Assembly: GCA_964621645.1 (NCBI GenBank) | Contig: CAZUMH010000008.1 | Location: forward strand, 1 to 64,000 | Direction of reading: 5' to 3' | From: CAZUMH01 sp964621645 | GTDB taxonomy: Bacteria > Zhuqueibacterota > QNDG01 > JAGLOF01 | DNA length: 64,000 nt | The notes under the pieces: generated by a model | Told to the model about the DNA's origin: nothing | Databases searched by the model: none | Seen by the model: only the letters and a program-made list of their open reading frames with translations | In this document: positions 35,865 to 44,788 of the stretch, piece after piece | Layout of the letters: every line of letters starts with the position of its first letter | Position numbering within the stretch: position 1 is the stretch's first letter | Position numbers and translations under genes: made by a program

Positions 35865-37424
35865 ATGCCTAAATTAGTAAGAAGGATTTTTACCCGGCTG
35901 GCGCCGCTTCTGCTGCTGCAGTCGTCGGCTCTACTGATGGGGCAGGATACCCTTAATCTTGATCTTAAGCAAAGCATAGAGATCGCTCTTGATAAGAGTT
36001 TTAATATCAGGAACTTAAAGGAAGCCAACAGGTGGGCCGAGCGAAATCTCTGGGCCGCCAAGGCGGCCTACCGCACCAACATTAATTTAAATCTCTCGGC
36101 TCCAATCTACAACGAAGGGTTTACTCTGGTGGAAGTAGTGGGAGGTAATCCTGTTCCCAAACAATACGGGGATTTCCGGGTTCGGGGACTGCTGGACATA
36201 AATCAGCCCATGCCCTGGCTTCCCTTGGGAGGGGGAACACTCACGTTCCGTTCAGAAGGGTATCAGATGGAATCATGGACACCCTCCCTGCTTGATCCCG
36301 CAACCGATTTGAGATCGAAAAAATTCTTTAGTTCGCTCAGTGTTCGTCTCACCAAACCGCTTTTCACGATAAATACCCTGGCGCTGAACCTGAAACAGGC
36401 GGAACTTTCCTATGAACGTCAATCACGGATTTTCAAACGATCGGAACTGGATCTGATCTATCAGATCTCACACGCCTTTTACCAGCTCTACAAAGAAATC
36501 GAAAATTATTCCCTAATCGCCGACAAGGTGAAGCGGCAAGAAAATATCTATCAGACCACTCTCAATAAATTCAAGGCAGGGCTGATTGCTGAAGTAGAGG
36601 CCATGCAGGCCGAAGTGGATCTGATCCAGTACAGAAATGAGCTCGAAAGTTCCGAAGGAAGATTAAGCCAGATGAAGGCGGCCTTCAAACAGCTGATAGG
36701 CATGCCCATCGATGTTCCCATTTCCCTCCAGGCTGAACTTGAAGTGAAACCGGTGGCTATCGATGTAGAAAAGGCGGTGGCGCTGGCTCTGCAGAATCGC
36801 TCGGAGATTGTTGAGAAACAGATAGATATAGAACAACAGAAAATCAGCGTGAAGCAGATAGATGCCCAGGTTTCCATAAAAGGGAACCTGTCAGGATACT
36901 ATGATTTAAGCGGTTTCTCCGATCCCGATTTACCCTATAGCAGCAACACGTCGGAACTCTTTCGTTCCAGCTGGAAGGTTTTGAGAGACACACCCAACCG
37001 GGGAGTGACCTTTGAATTGCAAATCCCCATCTTCGACTGGGGACGAAATCGGGCTCAGGTGCAGGCCGCACAAGCCAATCTGCGACAGGATGAACTTACC
37101 ATGGAAAATCTTCTGCTGACCATCGAAAGGGAAGTGCGGGACGTCGTGAATAATGTGTATCAGGCGTATGACCGCTTGCAAATGCTGGAGAAAAGTACCG
37201 AAGTCAGTAAAAAATCCTTCGATATTAGTCTGCAGCGCTTTGCAAATGGGGATATCACGTCCACCGAACTTGATCGTGCCAGTGAAAAACTGAACACCTC
37301 CCGGCTGTCCTACTTGGAAGCCTATAACGAATACAAGCTTGCCCTGGCTGATTTACGCAAGAAGACATTATACGACTTTGAGGAAAATCGCTCGCTCGTG
37401 GAAGATGCGACAGCGGAAAAATAG
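35865..37424 (+). CDS. TolC-family outer membrane channel
   Basis: 519 residues with a signal peptide (1-25) and two repeated outer-membrane efflux (OEP) units, each with long amphipathic helices: about 35-275 and 300-500. Motifs such as LDLKQSIEIALDKSFNIRNLKEA and, later, AQVQAAQANLRQDELTMENLL are typical. It forms the trimeric outer membrane exit duct. The ATG follows AAGGAG. It is the last gene of the exporter operon, closed by the terminator at 37458-37489. Confidence 0.92.
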   Translation: MPKLVRRIFTRLAPLLLLQSSALLMGQDTLNLDLKQSIEIALDKSFNIRNLKEANRWAERNLWAAKAAYRTNINLNLSAPIYNEGFTLVEVVGGNPVPKQYGDFRVRGLLDINQPMPWLPLGGGTLTFRSEGYQMESWTPSLLDPATDLRSKKFFSSLSVRLTKPLFTINTLALNLKQAELSYERQSRIFKRSELDLIYQISHAFYQLYKEIENYSLIADKVKRQENIYQTTLNKFKAGLIAEVEAMQAEVDLIQYRNELESSEGRLSQMKAAFKQLIGMPIDVPISLQAELEVKPVAIDVEKAVALALQNRSEIVEKQIDIEQQKISVKQIDAQVSIKGNLSGYYDLSGFSDPDLPYSSNTSELFRSSWKVLRDTPNRGVTFELQIPIFDWGRNRAQVQAAQANLRQDELTMENLLLTIEREVRDVVNNVYQAYDRLQMLEKSTEVSKKSFDISLQRFANGDITSTELDRASEKLNTSRLSYLEAYNEYKLALADLRKKTLYDFEENRSLVEDATAEK

Positions 37425-37457
37425 GGGTGTCGCGTAGACAGAATAAAAAAATTGAGG

Positions 37458-37489
37458 AAATCCCGTGGGCCCGTCCGCGGGATTTTTTT
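37458..37489 (+). terminator. Rho-independent terminator of the exporter operon
   Basis: Stem AAATCCCG (37458-37465) with CGGGATTT (37478-37485), loop of 12 bases, followed by T7 in the DNA. The reverse strand also ends in a T-rich run, so it can stop the convergent tldD-tldE transcript too. Confidence 0.9.
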
Positions 37490-38819
37490 ACGTGCCGCCC
37501 AGGGTCATATTTTCCACAAGAATGGTGGGTGAAACGATTGAACGGTTGAGCACCAGATCGTTTCCAATGAGAACGATGTCTTTCAGTATATCGGCTAAAT
37601 TTCCGGAAAAAGTGACTTCGGTTACGGGGTAGGCCGGAACACCATCCTCGATCCAGAGGCCCATGGCACCGCGAGAGATATCACCGCTGGCCGGATTGAG
37701 TCCCTGACCCAGGACGTTGGTTACCAGAAATCCCCGGTCCACCGAGGCAATGATCTCTTGGGGGGTGGATGCTCCCGCTTCCAGATAAAAGTTGGTGGGA
37801 CCGTTCCGGTGACCAGTCGATGTCAATCCCAATTTGCGTGCTGAATAAACATCCAGAAGGTATGAAGTTAACACTCCCTTATCGATGATCGATCGCGGCG
37901 AGCAGGCGATACCGTCCCCGTCAAAGGAGCGGGAGCCAAGTGCCCTGGGAAGGTGGGGATTATCCCTGACGGTTACTGTCGGTGGAGCGATGGTTGTGCT
38001 CAAGGCACCGGCAAGAAAAGAATCCTTGAGATAGATGAGATCACCATCGAGACACGCTGCCAGAAAGGCCAGAAGGCTGGCGGCTGGAAGCGGTTCGAAG
38101 ATAAGCGGCACCCGGCTGGAAGGTACCCTGCGGGCACCCAGAAGACGGGTAACCCGATCCACCGCTGTTCCCGCAATATTCTCAGCATTTTCCAGATCAT
38201 TGAGATACCGTGCCTTTGACCACCAGCCGTCGTCGATGGTCTGATCACCTGCGCCCCCCTGAAGGTAGAGGCCGCATTCACAGAACGAAAACGGAAACGA
38301 TTTGCTGAATCCATTTGAGTTGGCTAATAAGAAAGAGCCGGTCTCTGTAACGAAGAAACTGCCGTGGGAACGTAGGTTAGGAGCCATTCCCATCGAAATT
38401 TTCTCCAGGCGGCGGGCTCTCTTTATTTGTTCCTTCACAGGAAAAGCGATAAGCGCCGGATCAAAAATTTCCAGGACTTCGGGACTTACCGGTTCCGGAA
38501 ATTTTTCGGCAAGGCCGGCATAGGGATCAGTATGTGAACGCTCGGCTCTGGATAGGGCATCATAAAGAAGACGATCCAGTGTTTCCAGACTGCAGTCGAA
38601 GGAAGATGCGGTCGCGGTCCGCTGTTGTTTGAAGACCCGGATATAAATGCCGCGATCCTGGGCCCGGTTCAGCTGCTCAACGGCACCCTTCCGTATCTCA
38701 ACCTCGGAATGGGTTGATTCCGTGACAGAAACCTCGATCTCATCCGCGCCACGTTTAAGTCCACGTGCGATCAATTCCCGGGCTAATTGTTCTGGGGTCA
38801 GCTCGGCCGGTTTCATCAA
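37488..38819 (-). CDS. tldE: TldE/PmbA-family protein
   Basis: 443 residues of the TldE/PmbA family, partner of TldD. It has the N-terminal TldD/PmbA domain (about 8-220) and the C-terminal barrel (about 240-443), with HRNGPTNFYLEAG near 340 and VLGQGLNPASGDISRGAMGLWIEDG, typical of TldE. It carries no HExxH; in the E. coli complex TldE is the non-catalytic subunit. TldD/E degrades unfolded peptides and matures certain ribosomally made peptides. The ATG overlaps the tldD stop by four bases. Confidence 0.92.
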   Translation of the reverse strand: MMKPAELTPEQLARELIARGLKRGADEIEVSVTESTHSEVEIRKGAVEQLNRAQDRGIYIRVFKQQRTATASSFDCSLETLDRLLYDALSRAERSHTDPYAGLAEKFPEPVSPEVLEIFDPALIAFPVKEQIKRARRLEKISMGMAPNLRSHGSFFVTETGSFLLANSNGFSKSFPFSFCECGLYLQGGAGDQTIDDGWWSKARYLNDLENAENIAGTAVDRVTRLLGARRVPSSRVPLIFEPLPAASLLAFLAACLDGDLIYLKDSFLAGALSTTIAPPTVTVRDNPHLPRALGSRSFDGDGIACSPRSIIDKGVLTSYLLDVYSARKLGLTSTGHRNGPTNFYLEAGASTPQEIIASVDRGFLVTNVLGQGLNPASGDISRGAMGLWIEDGVPAYPVTEVTFSGNLADILKDIVLIGNDLVLNRSIVSPTILVENMTLGGT

Positions 38820-40249
38820 CGTCCCCCCACGGTAATGGAGTCGATTTTAAAGGTGGGAGTGCCAGCCGTGACCGGAACCGTCTGTCCTTCCTTGCCGCAG
38901 TTTCCTGAGAAGATACCGGAATCGTTCCCGACCATGGAGATGTTTTTCAGGGCGGTGAGATTGTGTCCGATCAGGGTCGCGTTTTTTACCGGACGGGTCA
39001 GGCGTCCGTTTTCAATGAGATACCCCAGATTGACCGAAAAGGTGAACCTGCCGGAATCTTCCACCTGACCGCCCTGATACGATTCCGCGTAGAAGCCCCG
39101 TTTCACGGATCTGATGATCTCTTCCGGATCGCTCTCACCGGCAGCAAGGCGGGTGTTGGTCATGCGGGGCAGTGGAGGTGCACGGAATGAGGATCGTCTC
39201 CCATTGCCGGTGAGCGCCGCACCAAGCATATGAGCCGAAATACGATCATGAAGCAATCCGCAGAGCTTCCCTTTTTCGATGAGGATGGTATTCGAAGTCT
39301 CGGTCCCTTCATCGTCAATGTTAAGACTGCCCCGGGCCTGCCGCAGATCTCCTTGGTCGTATATCGTAACCAGGGGACTGGCAATCCGCTCTCCCACGCG
39401 GCCGCTGAGGATGGACATCTCTTTCCAGTGACTGTCTGCCTCCAGAGGGTGTCCAACCGCCTCATGGATAACCACGCCGGAATGTTTTGCGGACAGAACC
39501 ACCGGCTGGTCACCTGCGGGCGGTTCGGCGCCGTCCAGAAGAATAACGGCTTCACGGGCGGCTCGCTTGCCTATTTTTTCCGGTGTGTTCTCCCCCTGAA
39601 ATAATCCGAGACCTGCCCGGGCGCTTACAACATCCAGTCCGTTCTGCCGCTCGCCGTCTTTCTCTGCAGTGGCATGCACGGAATATTTTATCAAAGGCCG
39701 CAGATCCGAAACCAGCAAGCCTTCACTATTGACAATGCACAGCGATTGTATACTGTACCCGAGGACAGCCTGCACGGTGACAATATTGCTGTCCTCTCCG
39801 AGAGCGGCATCATGTCCTTCTTGTACCAACTCGGTGAGGGAGGGTAGATCCCGGTTAAAAGGATTTTGGGAAAGATCGTAGCACTGGACCGTCCGATTCA
39901 TCCGGTGCGGCTCCTCGGCGGAGTTTCGCTTTTTGGATGAGGATATCTCCGCAGCGATGGCGGCAGCCTCGAGCAAGGCTTCCGATGTCAGTCTGTTTGT
40001 ATAGCTGTAGCCGCAGCGTGGATAGCGCAGAACCCTGATGCCGGCTCCAATCCGTACCGATGCGGATGACTCTTTCAGCAGACCTTCTTCCATGAAGAGC
40101 GATCCGGAATGCGTATGTTCGAAGAAGATTTCTGCGAAATCTCCACCGCGGGAAAGCGCGCGGTCAAGAATGCGGGTGATGAAGGGATAATTGCTGCATA
40201 TTTCAGGAAGTACGGGCCCTTTAAGAGCGCATGGTGCCTCATGTATCAT
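38816..40249 (-). CDS. tldD: Metalloprotease TldD
   Basis: 477 residues of the TldD family. The zinc motif HExxH appears as VIHEAVGHPLEAD (HEAVGH), as in the catalytic TldD subunit. Further blocks RMTNTRLAAGE and GHNLTALKNISMVGND resemble the family. With TldE it acts as a heterodimeric protease on unstructured peptides. The start ATG has no strong ribosome binding site. No peptide precursor or radical-SAM gene is nearby, so general proteolysis is the safer reading. Confidence 0.93.
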   Translation of the reverse strand: MIHEAPCALKGPVLPEICSNYPFITRILDRALSRGGDFAEIFFEHTHSGSLFMEEGLLKESSASVRIGAGIRVLRYPRCGYSYTNRLTSEALLEAAAIAAEISSSKKRNSAEEPHRMNRTVQCYDLSQNPFNRDLPSLTELVQEGHDAALGEDSNIVTVQAVLGYSIQSLCIVNSEGLLVSDLRPLIKYSVHATAEKDGERQNGLDVVSARAGLGLFQGENTPEKIGKRAAREAVILLDGAEPPAGDQPVVLSAKHSGVVIHEAVGHPLEADSHWKEMSILSGRVGERIASPLVTIYDQGDLRQARGSLNIDDEGTETSNTILIEKGKLCGLLHDRISAHMLGAALTGNGRRSSFRAPPLPRMTNTRLAAGESDPEEIIRSVKRGFYAESYQGGQVEDSGRFTFSVNLGYLIENGRLTRPVKNATLIGHNLTALKNISMVGNDSGIFSGNCGKEGQTVPVTAGTPTFKIDSITVGGR

Positions 40250-40319
40250 ATGTTATTCTCTTGAGTAATATTTCAGCCGCAGCAAAAGAAAAAGTACAAA
40301 AGAATAGGGAGAAAATCAA

Positions 40320-40348
40320 TTGACAAATAGGATGTGTTATTGTAAATT
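40320..40348 (+). promoter_or_regulatory. Promoter of mltG
   Basis: TTGACA at 40320-40325, a 17-base spacer and TAAATT at 40343-40348, close to consensus. A start near 40355 gives a ~73-base leader before the proposed mltG start. Confidence 0.7.
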
Positions 40349-40427
40349 TAATGACCGTTCTTCTATTATGGATGGCTAATAAGTATATATCCCACAGCGG
40401 AGATCAATAGAATTAAAAGGAGGAAGT

Positions 40428-41489
40428 ATCAGGTTTTTCAGTCGTATTGCCCACCTTTTCAGAGATGGCTCGCTTTTAAAAAGCAGATTAATTGTTATCC
40501 CGGCCGCGCTCATCCTAATCATATTTGGGTGCGTATTCCTTCTCTGTACCGACCTGGTTCAGCCGAAACCTGACAATCCGGTAGTCATTACCGTTGAAAA
40601 GGGCTGGGGACCGGTCACTATTGCTGCGAAACTTTCAGAAGAACATGTCCTTAACAGCAGGACGTTTTTTCTTGCGGCCGTAAAGCTGAGTGGAAATTCA
40701 ACCCGGCTCCAAGCCGGTCGTTATGAATTTAATGGCAGGACTTCCCTCTATACGATAATTTCTACTATTGTTAAAGGCAAAGTGAAGCTGGAACGTCTGG
40801 TGATACCGGAAGGAACCATGACCAGAAAGATCGCTTCCGATGTACAGACGATTTTGCACATCGATTCCACCCTTTTTATGGAACGGGTCAGGGACGATTC
40901 TCTCAGCCACGCCCTGGGTCTGGATGCCGGATCCTGCGAAGGATACCTCTACCCGGACACCTATTTCTTTCCGCAGCAATGTGATCCGGATGAAGTCATC
41001 TCGACAATGGTGCGGCATTTTTTCACTATGGTCGGCGAGGATTTGTTAGCCCGTGCCGACAGTATGGGAATGACCCTGCACCAGGTGGTTACGTTGGCGT
41101 CTATCATCGAAGGTGAAGCCGTCCTGGACGAAGAAAGAGGTACAATTTCCGCGATTTATCACAATAGACTGAAAAAGAGGATGTATTTGGATTCCTGTCC
41201 TACCATTCAGTATCTGATTCCCGATGGTCCCCGGCGTCTTCTGGACAGGGACCTGGAAATAGATTCACCCTACAATACCTACCTACATTTCGGCCTGCCT
41301 CCAGGGCCGGTTAATAATCCGGGGATTCAGTCCATCAAGGCGGCGCTCTATCCGGCAGATACCGATTTGCTCTACATGGTGGCCAACGGAGACGGCAGCC
41401 ACACTTTTTCCCGAACATTACATGAACACCTGCAAGCCAAAAAGCGATTCGATCAGCTGCGCAGAATGCTGCAGTATAAGAATAAATAA
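40428..41489 (+). CDS. mltG: Endolytic murein transglycosylase MltG, atypical start
   Basis: 353 residues if it starts at 40428. A membrane helix (about 25-47) is followed by the YceG domain: GWGPVTIAAKL (LysM-like half) and the catalytic block VVTLASIIEGEAVLDEERG with the essential Glu, then SPYNTYLHFGLPPGPVNNPG. It cuts new glycan strands at the membrane and sets their length. The frame is open back to a stop at 40380-40382, but no ATG, GTG or TTG occurs before 40782, which would delete the helix and half the domain. AAAGGAGG ends at 40423, four bases before an in-frame ATC at 40428, so ATC (or an ATG misread there) is the likely start. Confidence 0.88.
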   Translation: MRFFSRIAHLFRDGSLLKSRLIVIPAALILIIFGCVFLLCTDLVQPKPDNPVVITVEKGWGPVTIAAKLSEEHVLNSRTFFLAAVKLSGNSTRLQAGRYEFNGRTSLYTIISTIVKGKVKLERLVIPEGTMTRKIASDVQTILHIDSTLFMERVRDDSLSHALGLDAGSCEGYLYPDTYFFPQQCDPDEVISTMVRHFFTMVGEDLLARADSMGMTLHQVVTLASIIEGEAVLDEERGTISAIYHNRLKKRMYLDSCPTIQYLIPDGPRRLLDRDLEIDSPYNTYLHFGLPPGPVNNPGIQSIKAALYPADTDLLYMVANGDGSHTFSRTLHEHLQAKKRFDQLRRMLQYKNK

Positions 41490-41512
41490 ACACGATTTGG
41501 ATATTCGAACTG

Positions 41513-43714
41513 GTGGGAAAAAAGAATAAATTTTATCAGGATACGCTTAATCCGGTACAGCAGGAGGCGGTTAATCAAGTTGACGGTCCCGTGCTGGTTT
41601 TGGCCGGAGCAGGAAGCGGCAAGACCCAGGTCCTTACGTCACGAATCGCTCATATGATTCAGTCCTGCTCTATTCCTCCTGAGGCGATCCTGGCGGTGAC
41701 CTTTACCAATAAGGCTACTCAGGAAATGAAGGAACGGGTGGAGTCTTACCTGGGAAAGAAGACTTCTCTATGGATAGGCACCTTCCATTCGATTTGTGCC
41801 CGAATTCTGCGGCAAGAGACGAAACACTATGCCTACGATACTGATTTTGTCATCTATGATGAGGAAGATCAGAGACGATTAATCAAAGATGTGATGAAAT
41901 CATTGAACATCTCCATCCAACAGTTCTCCCCTAGGGCTGTGGCGGCTTCCATCAGCCGCGCCAAAAACAAGATGATGACTCCGGCGGATCTGGAGAAGAA
42001 AGTTGGAAGCCATTGGGAGGAAATCGTCGCCAGGATTTTTCCTGCTTACCAAAACGGCCTTCGACAAAATCACGCCTTCGATTTCGATGATCTTCTCTTG
42101 GTACCCAATGAACTTTTTACCCGTCTGCCCGACCTCTTGTCCAAATATCAACACAGATTCAGCCACATTTTGGTGGATGAATATCAGGATACCAACCGGG
42201 CTCAGTACCTGCTCGTAAGAAATCTTTCCGATGTGCACAGAAATCTTTTCGCCGTCGGGGATGACGATCAGTCAATCTATGGGTGGCGGGGTGCAGACAT
42301 CCGCAATATCCTTGATTTTGAAAAGGATTTCCCTGAAGCCCGGGTGTTTCGTCTTGAGCAGAATTACCGCTCCACCTGCACCATCCTCAAGGCCTCCAAT
42401 TCTCTTATCTCCCAGAATAAGGACCGGAAAGGAAAGACCCTTTGGTCCAATGGTGAAGAAGGGGATAAGGTGATACTTTATGAAGCGGAGAACGAGCACC
42501 AGGAAGCGCAGGCAGTGGTGCGCTGGATACAGAAGGAGATCAATACCCATAAACGCGTTTTTTCCGATTTTGTCATCCTTTACCGCACCAATGCTCAATC
42601 CCGCACCCTTGAAGATGCGTTGCGCCGGAGCGGCATGGCTTACACCATTGTCGGAAGCGTTCGCTTCTATCAGCGGAAAGAAATTAAAGATGTTCTGGCC
42701 TATCTTAAACTGATTGTCAATCCACATGATAATATAGGTTTTAAACGTATAATCAACTTCCCGTTGAGGGGCATCGGTCAGACCTCGATTGAAAGGCTGG
42801 AATCCTTCGCTGCCAGGGAAAAAATTTCTCTGCTGGCTGCCACGAACCGGATATCTGAAATTGAGGAAATCGGCGGCCGCATCGCTGAACGGATAGCTGA
42901 ATTCGGAAAATTAATCGATAAATACAAGGCTCTTCAAGGAAAAATATCTCTCAATGAACTGGTGCACACCTTCATCGATGAAATTGGTCTCCTGCAGATA
43001 TTTAAGGAAGAAGGTGATCTACAGGGACAGAGCCGAGCGGATAACATTCGGGAACTTCTTGCGGCAATCGATGAGTATAGTTCCTCTGCGGAAAATTCCA
43101 CTCTCACCGGCTATTTGGAAGAAGTTTCCCTTGTATCCGACATAGATCAGTGGAACGAAACCCAAAACGTTATTACTCTGATGACGCTGCACTGCGCCAA
43201 AGGTCTGGAATTTCCCGTCGTTTTTATTGCCGGACTGGAGGAGGGACTCTTTCCAGTCTACCGTAGCCTTGACTCTGATGAATCCCTTGAAGAAGAGCGT
43301 CGTCTCATGTATGTCGGCATGACGAGGGCCAAAGAGAAGCTCTACCTCCTCAATGCCAGGACGCGCAGAAGGTACGAGGGCAGCCTATCCTCACTGCCAT
43401 CCCGGTTTATTGCAGAAATCGATTCCTCCTGTATACGACGGGAAAACAGCCAGAGACAGGAATCCCCGATAAAGAAACGAGTTTCAGTTCCTGCCGGGGA
43501 TATCTTCAGCAAGGATGTTATGCCGGATTACGAATCATTCTCTCAGGAGATGCCTTCCATATCGCCGGGAATGCTGATTAATCATGACCGCTATGGTCAG
43601 GGAAGCGTCGTATCTCTGGAAGGACGGGGATTGAAGCAGAAGATCACGGTTCGTTTTCAGGATGGTGCCGTCAGAAAGTTTATCGCGCAGTACGCAAAAT
43701 TTTCCATCCTTTAG
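41513..43714 (+). CDS. UvrD/PcrA-type DNA helicase
   Basis: 733 residues, superfamily 1A 3'-5' helicase. Walker A AGAGSGKTQVL, motif II VDEYQDTN, motif III GDDDQSIYGWRGA, motif IV LEQNYRS and motif VI VGMTRAKEKL are all visible. The C-terminal SPGMLINHDRYGQGSVVSLEG matches the PcrA/UvrD tail that contacts RNA polymerase. It unwinds DNA in repair and clears stalled polymerase. The start is a GTG at 41513 without a strong ribosome binding site, 23 bases after mltG. Confidence 0.95.
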   Translation: MGKKNKFYQDTLNPVQQEAVNQVDGPVLVLAGAGSGKTQVLTSRIAHMIQSCSIPPEAILAVTFTNKATQEMKERVESYLGKKTSLWIGTFHSICARILRQETKHYAYDTDFVIYDEEDQRRLIKDVMKSLNISIQQFSPRAVAASISRAKNKMMTPADLEKKVGSHWEEIVARIFPAYQNGLRQNHAFDFDDLLLVPNELFTRLPDLLSKYQHRFSHILVDEYQDTNRAQYLLVRNLSDVHRNLFAVGDDDQSIYGWRGADIRNILDFEKDFPEARVFRLEQNYRSTCTILKASNSLISQNKDRKGKTLWSNGEEGDKVILYEAENEHQEAQAVVRWIQKEINTHKRVFSDFVILYRTNAQSRTLEDALRRSGMAYTIVGSVRFYQRKEIKDVLAYLKLIVNPHDNIGFKRIINFPLRGIGQTSIERLESFAAREKISLLAATNRISEIEEIGGRIAERIAEFGKLIDKYKALQGKISLNELVHTFIDEIGLLQIFKEEGDLQGQSRADNIRELLAAIDEYSSSAENSTLTGYLEEVSLVSDIDQWNETQNVITLMTLHCAKGLEFPVVFIAGLEEGLFPVYRSLDSDESLEEERRLMYVGMTRAKEKLYLLNARTRRRYEGSLSSLPSRFIAEIDSSCIRRENSQRQESPIKKRVSVPAGDIFSKDVMPDYESFSQEMPSISPGMLINHDRYGQGSVVSLEGRGLKQKITVRFQDGAVRKFIAQYAKFSIL

Positions 43715-43727
43715 CAATCACCTGAAT

Positions 43728-44777
43728 TTAATCGAATTCATGCTGGGGAAACAGGATGACCTCACGGATATCCGCCTGATCCAGTAACAGCATGGTGAGG
43801 CGGTCGACTCCCAGCGCCATACCGGCTGAAGGGGGAATATCTGCGGTCAGGGCCTCTAAAAGTTCACTATCCACGGGAAGTGCTCGGCCGTTTTTCCGCT
43901 GTGTTTCCGTTCGGGCTTTATCAAAACGCTGTTGCAGCTCTTTACTGTCCAGCAGTTCGCTGTATCCGTTAGCCAATTCCAAACCGGCAATATACAGTTC
44001 TGCTCTTTCCACCCATAACGGATTTTTATCTTTACGGCGGGCCATTTGTCCCATACTCACGGGGTAATCCGTGACGAACTGAGGGACGGGCCGGCCGAGA
44101 TGGGGTTCGATTCTCTCAAGAAAGAGCCGGAAAAAGAGCGTTTCCCAGTCGTCGGTTTCCTGGAAATGGATGGAATGAGCCCGCGCCGCAGCCTGCAGTT
44201 GTTCAATGTGTTCCGTACCGTCCAGATCGATACCGACATAGCGCTGAAATACATCCCGAATGGTCGTCATTTTCCAGGGACTGGCCAGATCAACTTTTTC
44301 TCCTTGATAGGTGACGGACGTGTGTCCGCAGATTCTGTCCGCCAGTGTGAGGATGAGTTCCTGTGTCTCGGTCATTATTTCCCGGTAATCCGCTTTAGTC
44401 CGGTACCATTCCAGCAAGGTAAATTCAGGATTATGCAGCGCCCCGATTTCCTCATCTCTGAAAACCTTTCCCAGAAAAAAGAGAGGCGGGGTTTCGGCGC
44501 TCAGAAGCTTTTTCATGGCATGTTCAGGAGAGGTATGCAGATAGAGCACCCGTTTATCCCCTCCGGGGAGCCTGGAAGCTGTTTCCATCGAAGTGATGTT
44601 GGCGTCCAGGCTGGGGAAACGAGTAAGCACGGGTGCTTCTATTTCCAGAAATCCCCTTTCAGAGAAAAATTTTCTTATCGCCTCAATAATCGCAGCGCGG
44701 GACCGGAAGATCTCCCAGGAAAGTGTACCGCTTCGCAGCCGTTTCCAGTTCTTTTTCGCATGTTTTTGATTATTCAC
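43728..44777 (-). CDS. epmA: EF-P--(R)-beta-lysine ligase EpmA-like
   Basis: 349 residues, a class II lysyl-tRNA-synthetase core without the anticodon-binding domain, the form of EpmA (GenX/PoxA). Motif 2 is visible as FFLGKVFRDEEIGALHNPEFTLLEWYR, and motif 3 as GMALGVDRLTMLLLDQ. EpmA attaches (R)-beta-lysine to a lysine of elongation factor P. Neither efp nor the EpmB aminomutase gene is in the window. The start is a GTG at 44777. It lies 11 bases after an M20 hydrolase on the same strand. Confidence 0.92.
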   Translation of the reverse strand: MNNQKHAKKNWKRLRSGTLSWEIFRSRAAIIEAIRKFFSERGFLEIEAPVLTRFPSLDANITSMETASRLPGGDKRVLYLHTSPEHAMKKLLSAETPPLFFLGKVFRDEEIGALHNPEFTLLEWYRTKADYREIMTETQELILTLADRICGHTSVTYQGEKVDLASPWKMTTIRDVFQRYVGIDLDGTEHIEQLQAAARAHSIHFQETDDWETLFFRLFLERIEPHLGRPVPQFVTDYPVSMGQMARRKDKNPLWVERAELYIAGLELANGYSELLDSKELQQRFDKARTETQRKNGRALPVDSELLEALTADIPPSAGMALGVDRLTMLLLDQADIREVILFPQHEFD

Positions 44778-44788
44778 TGAAGCGGTCC

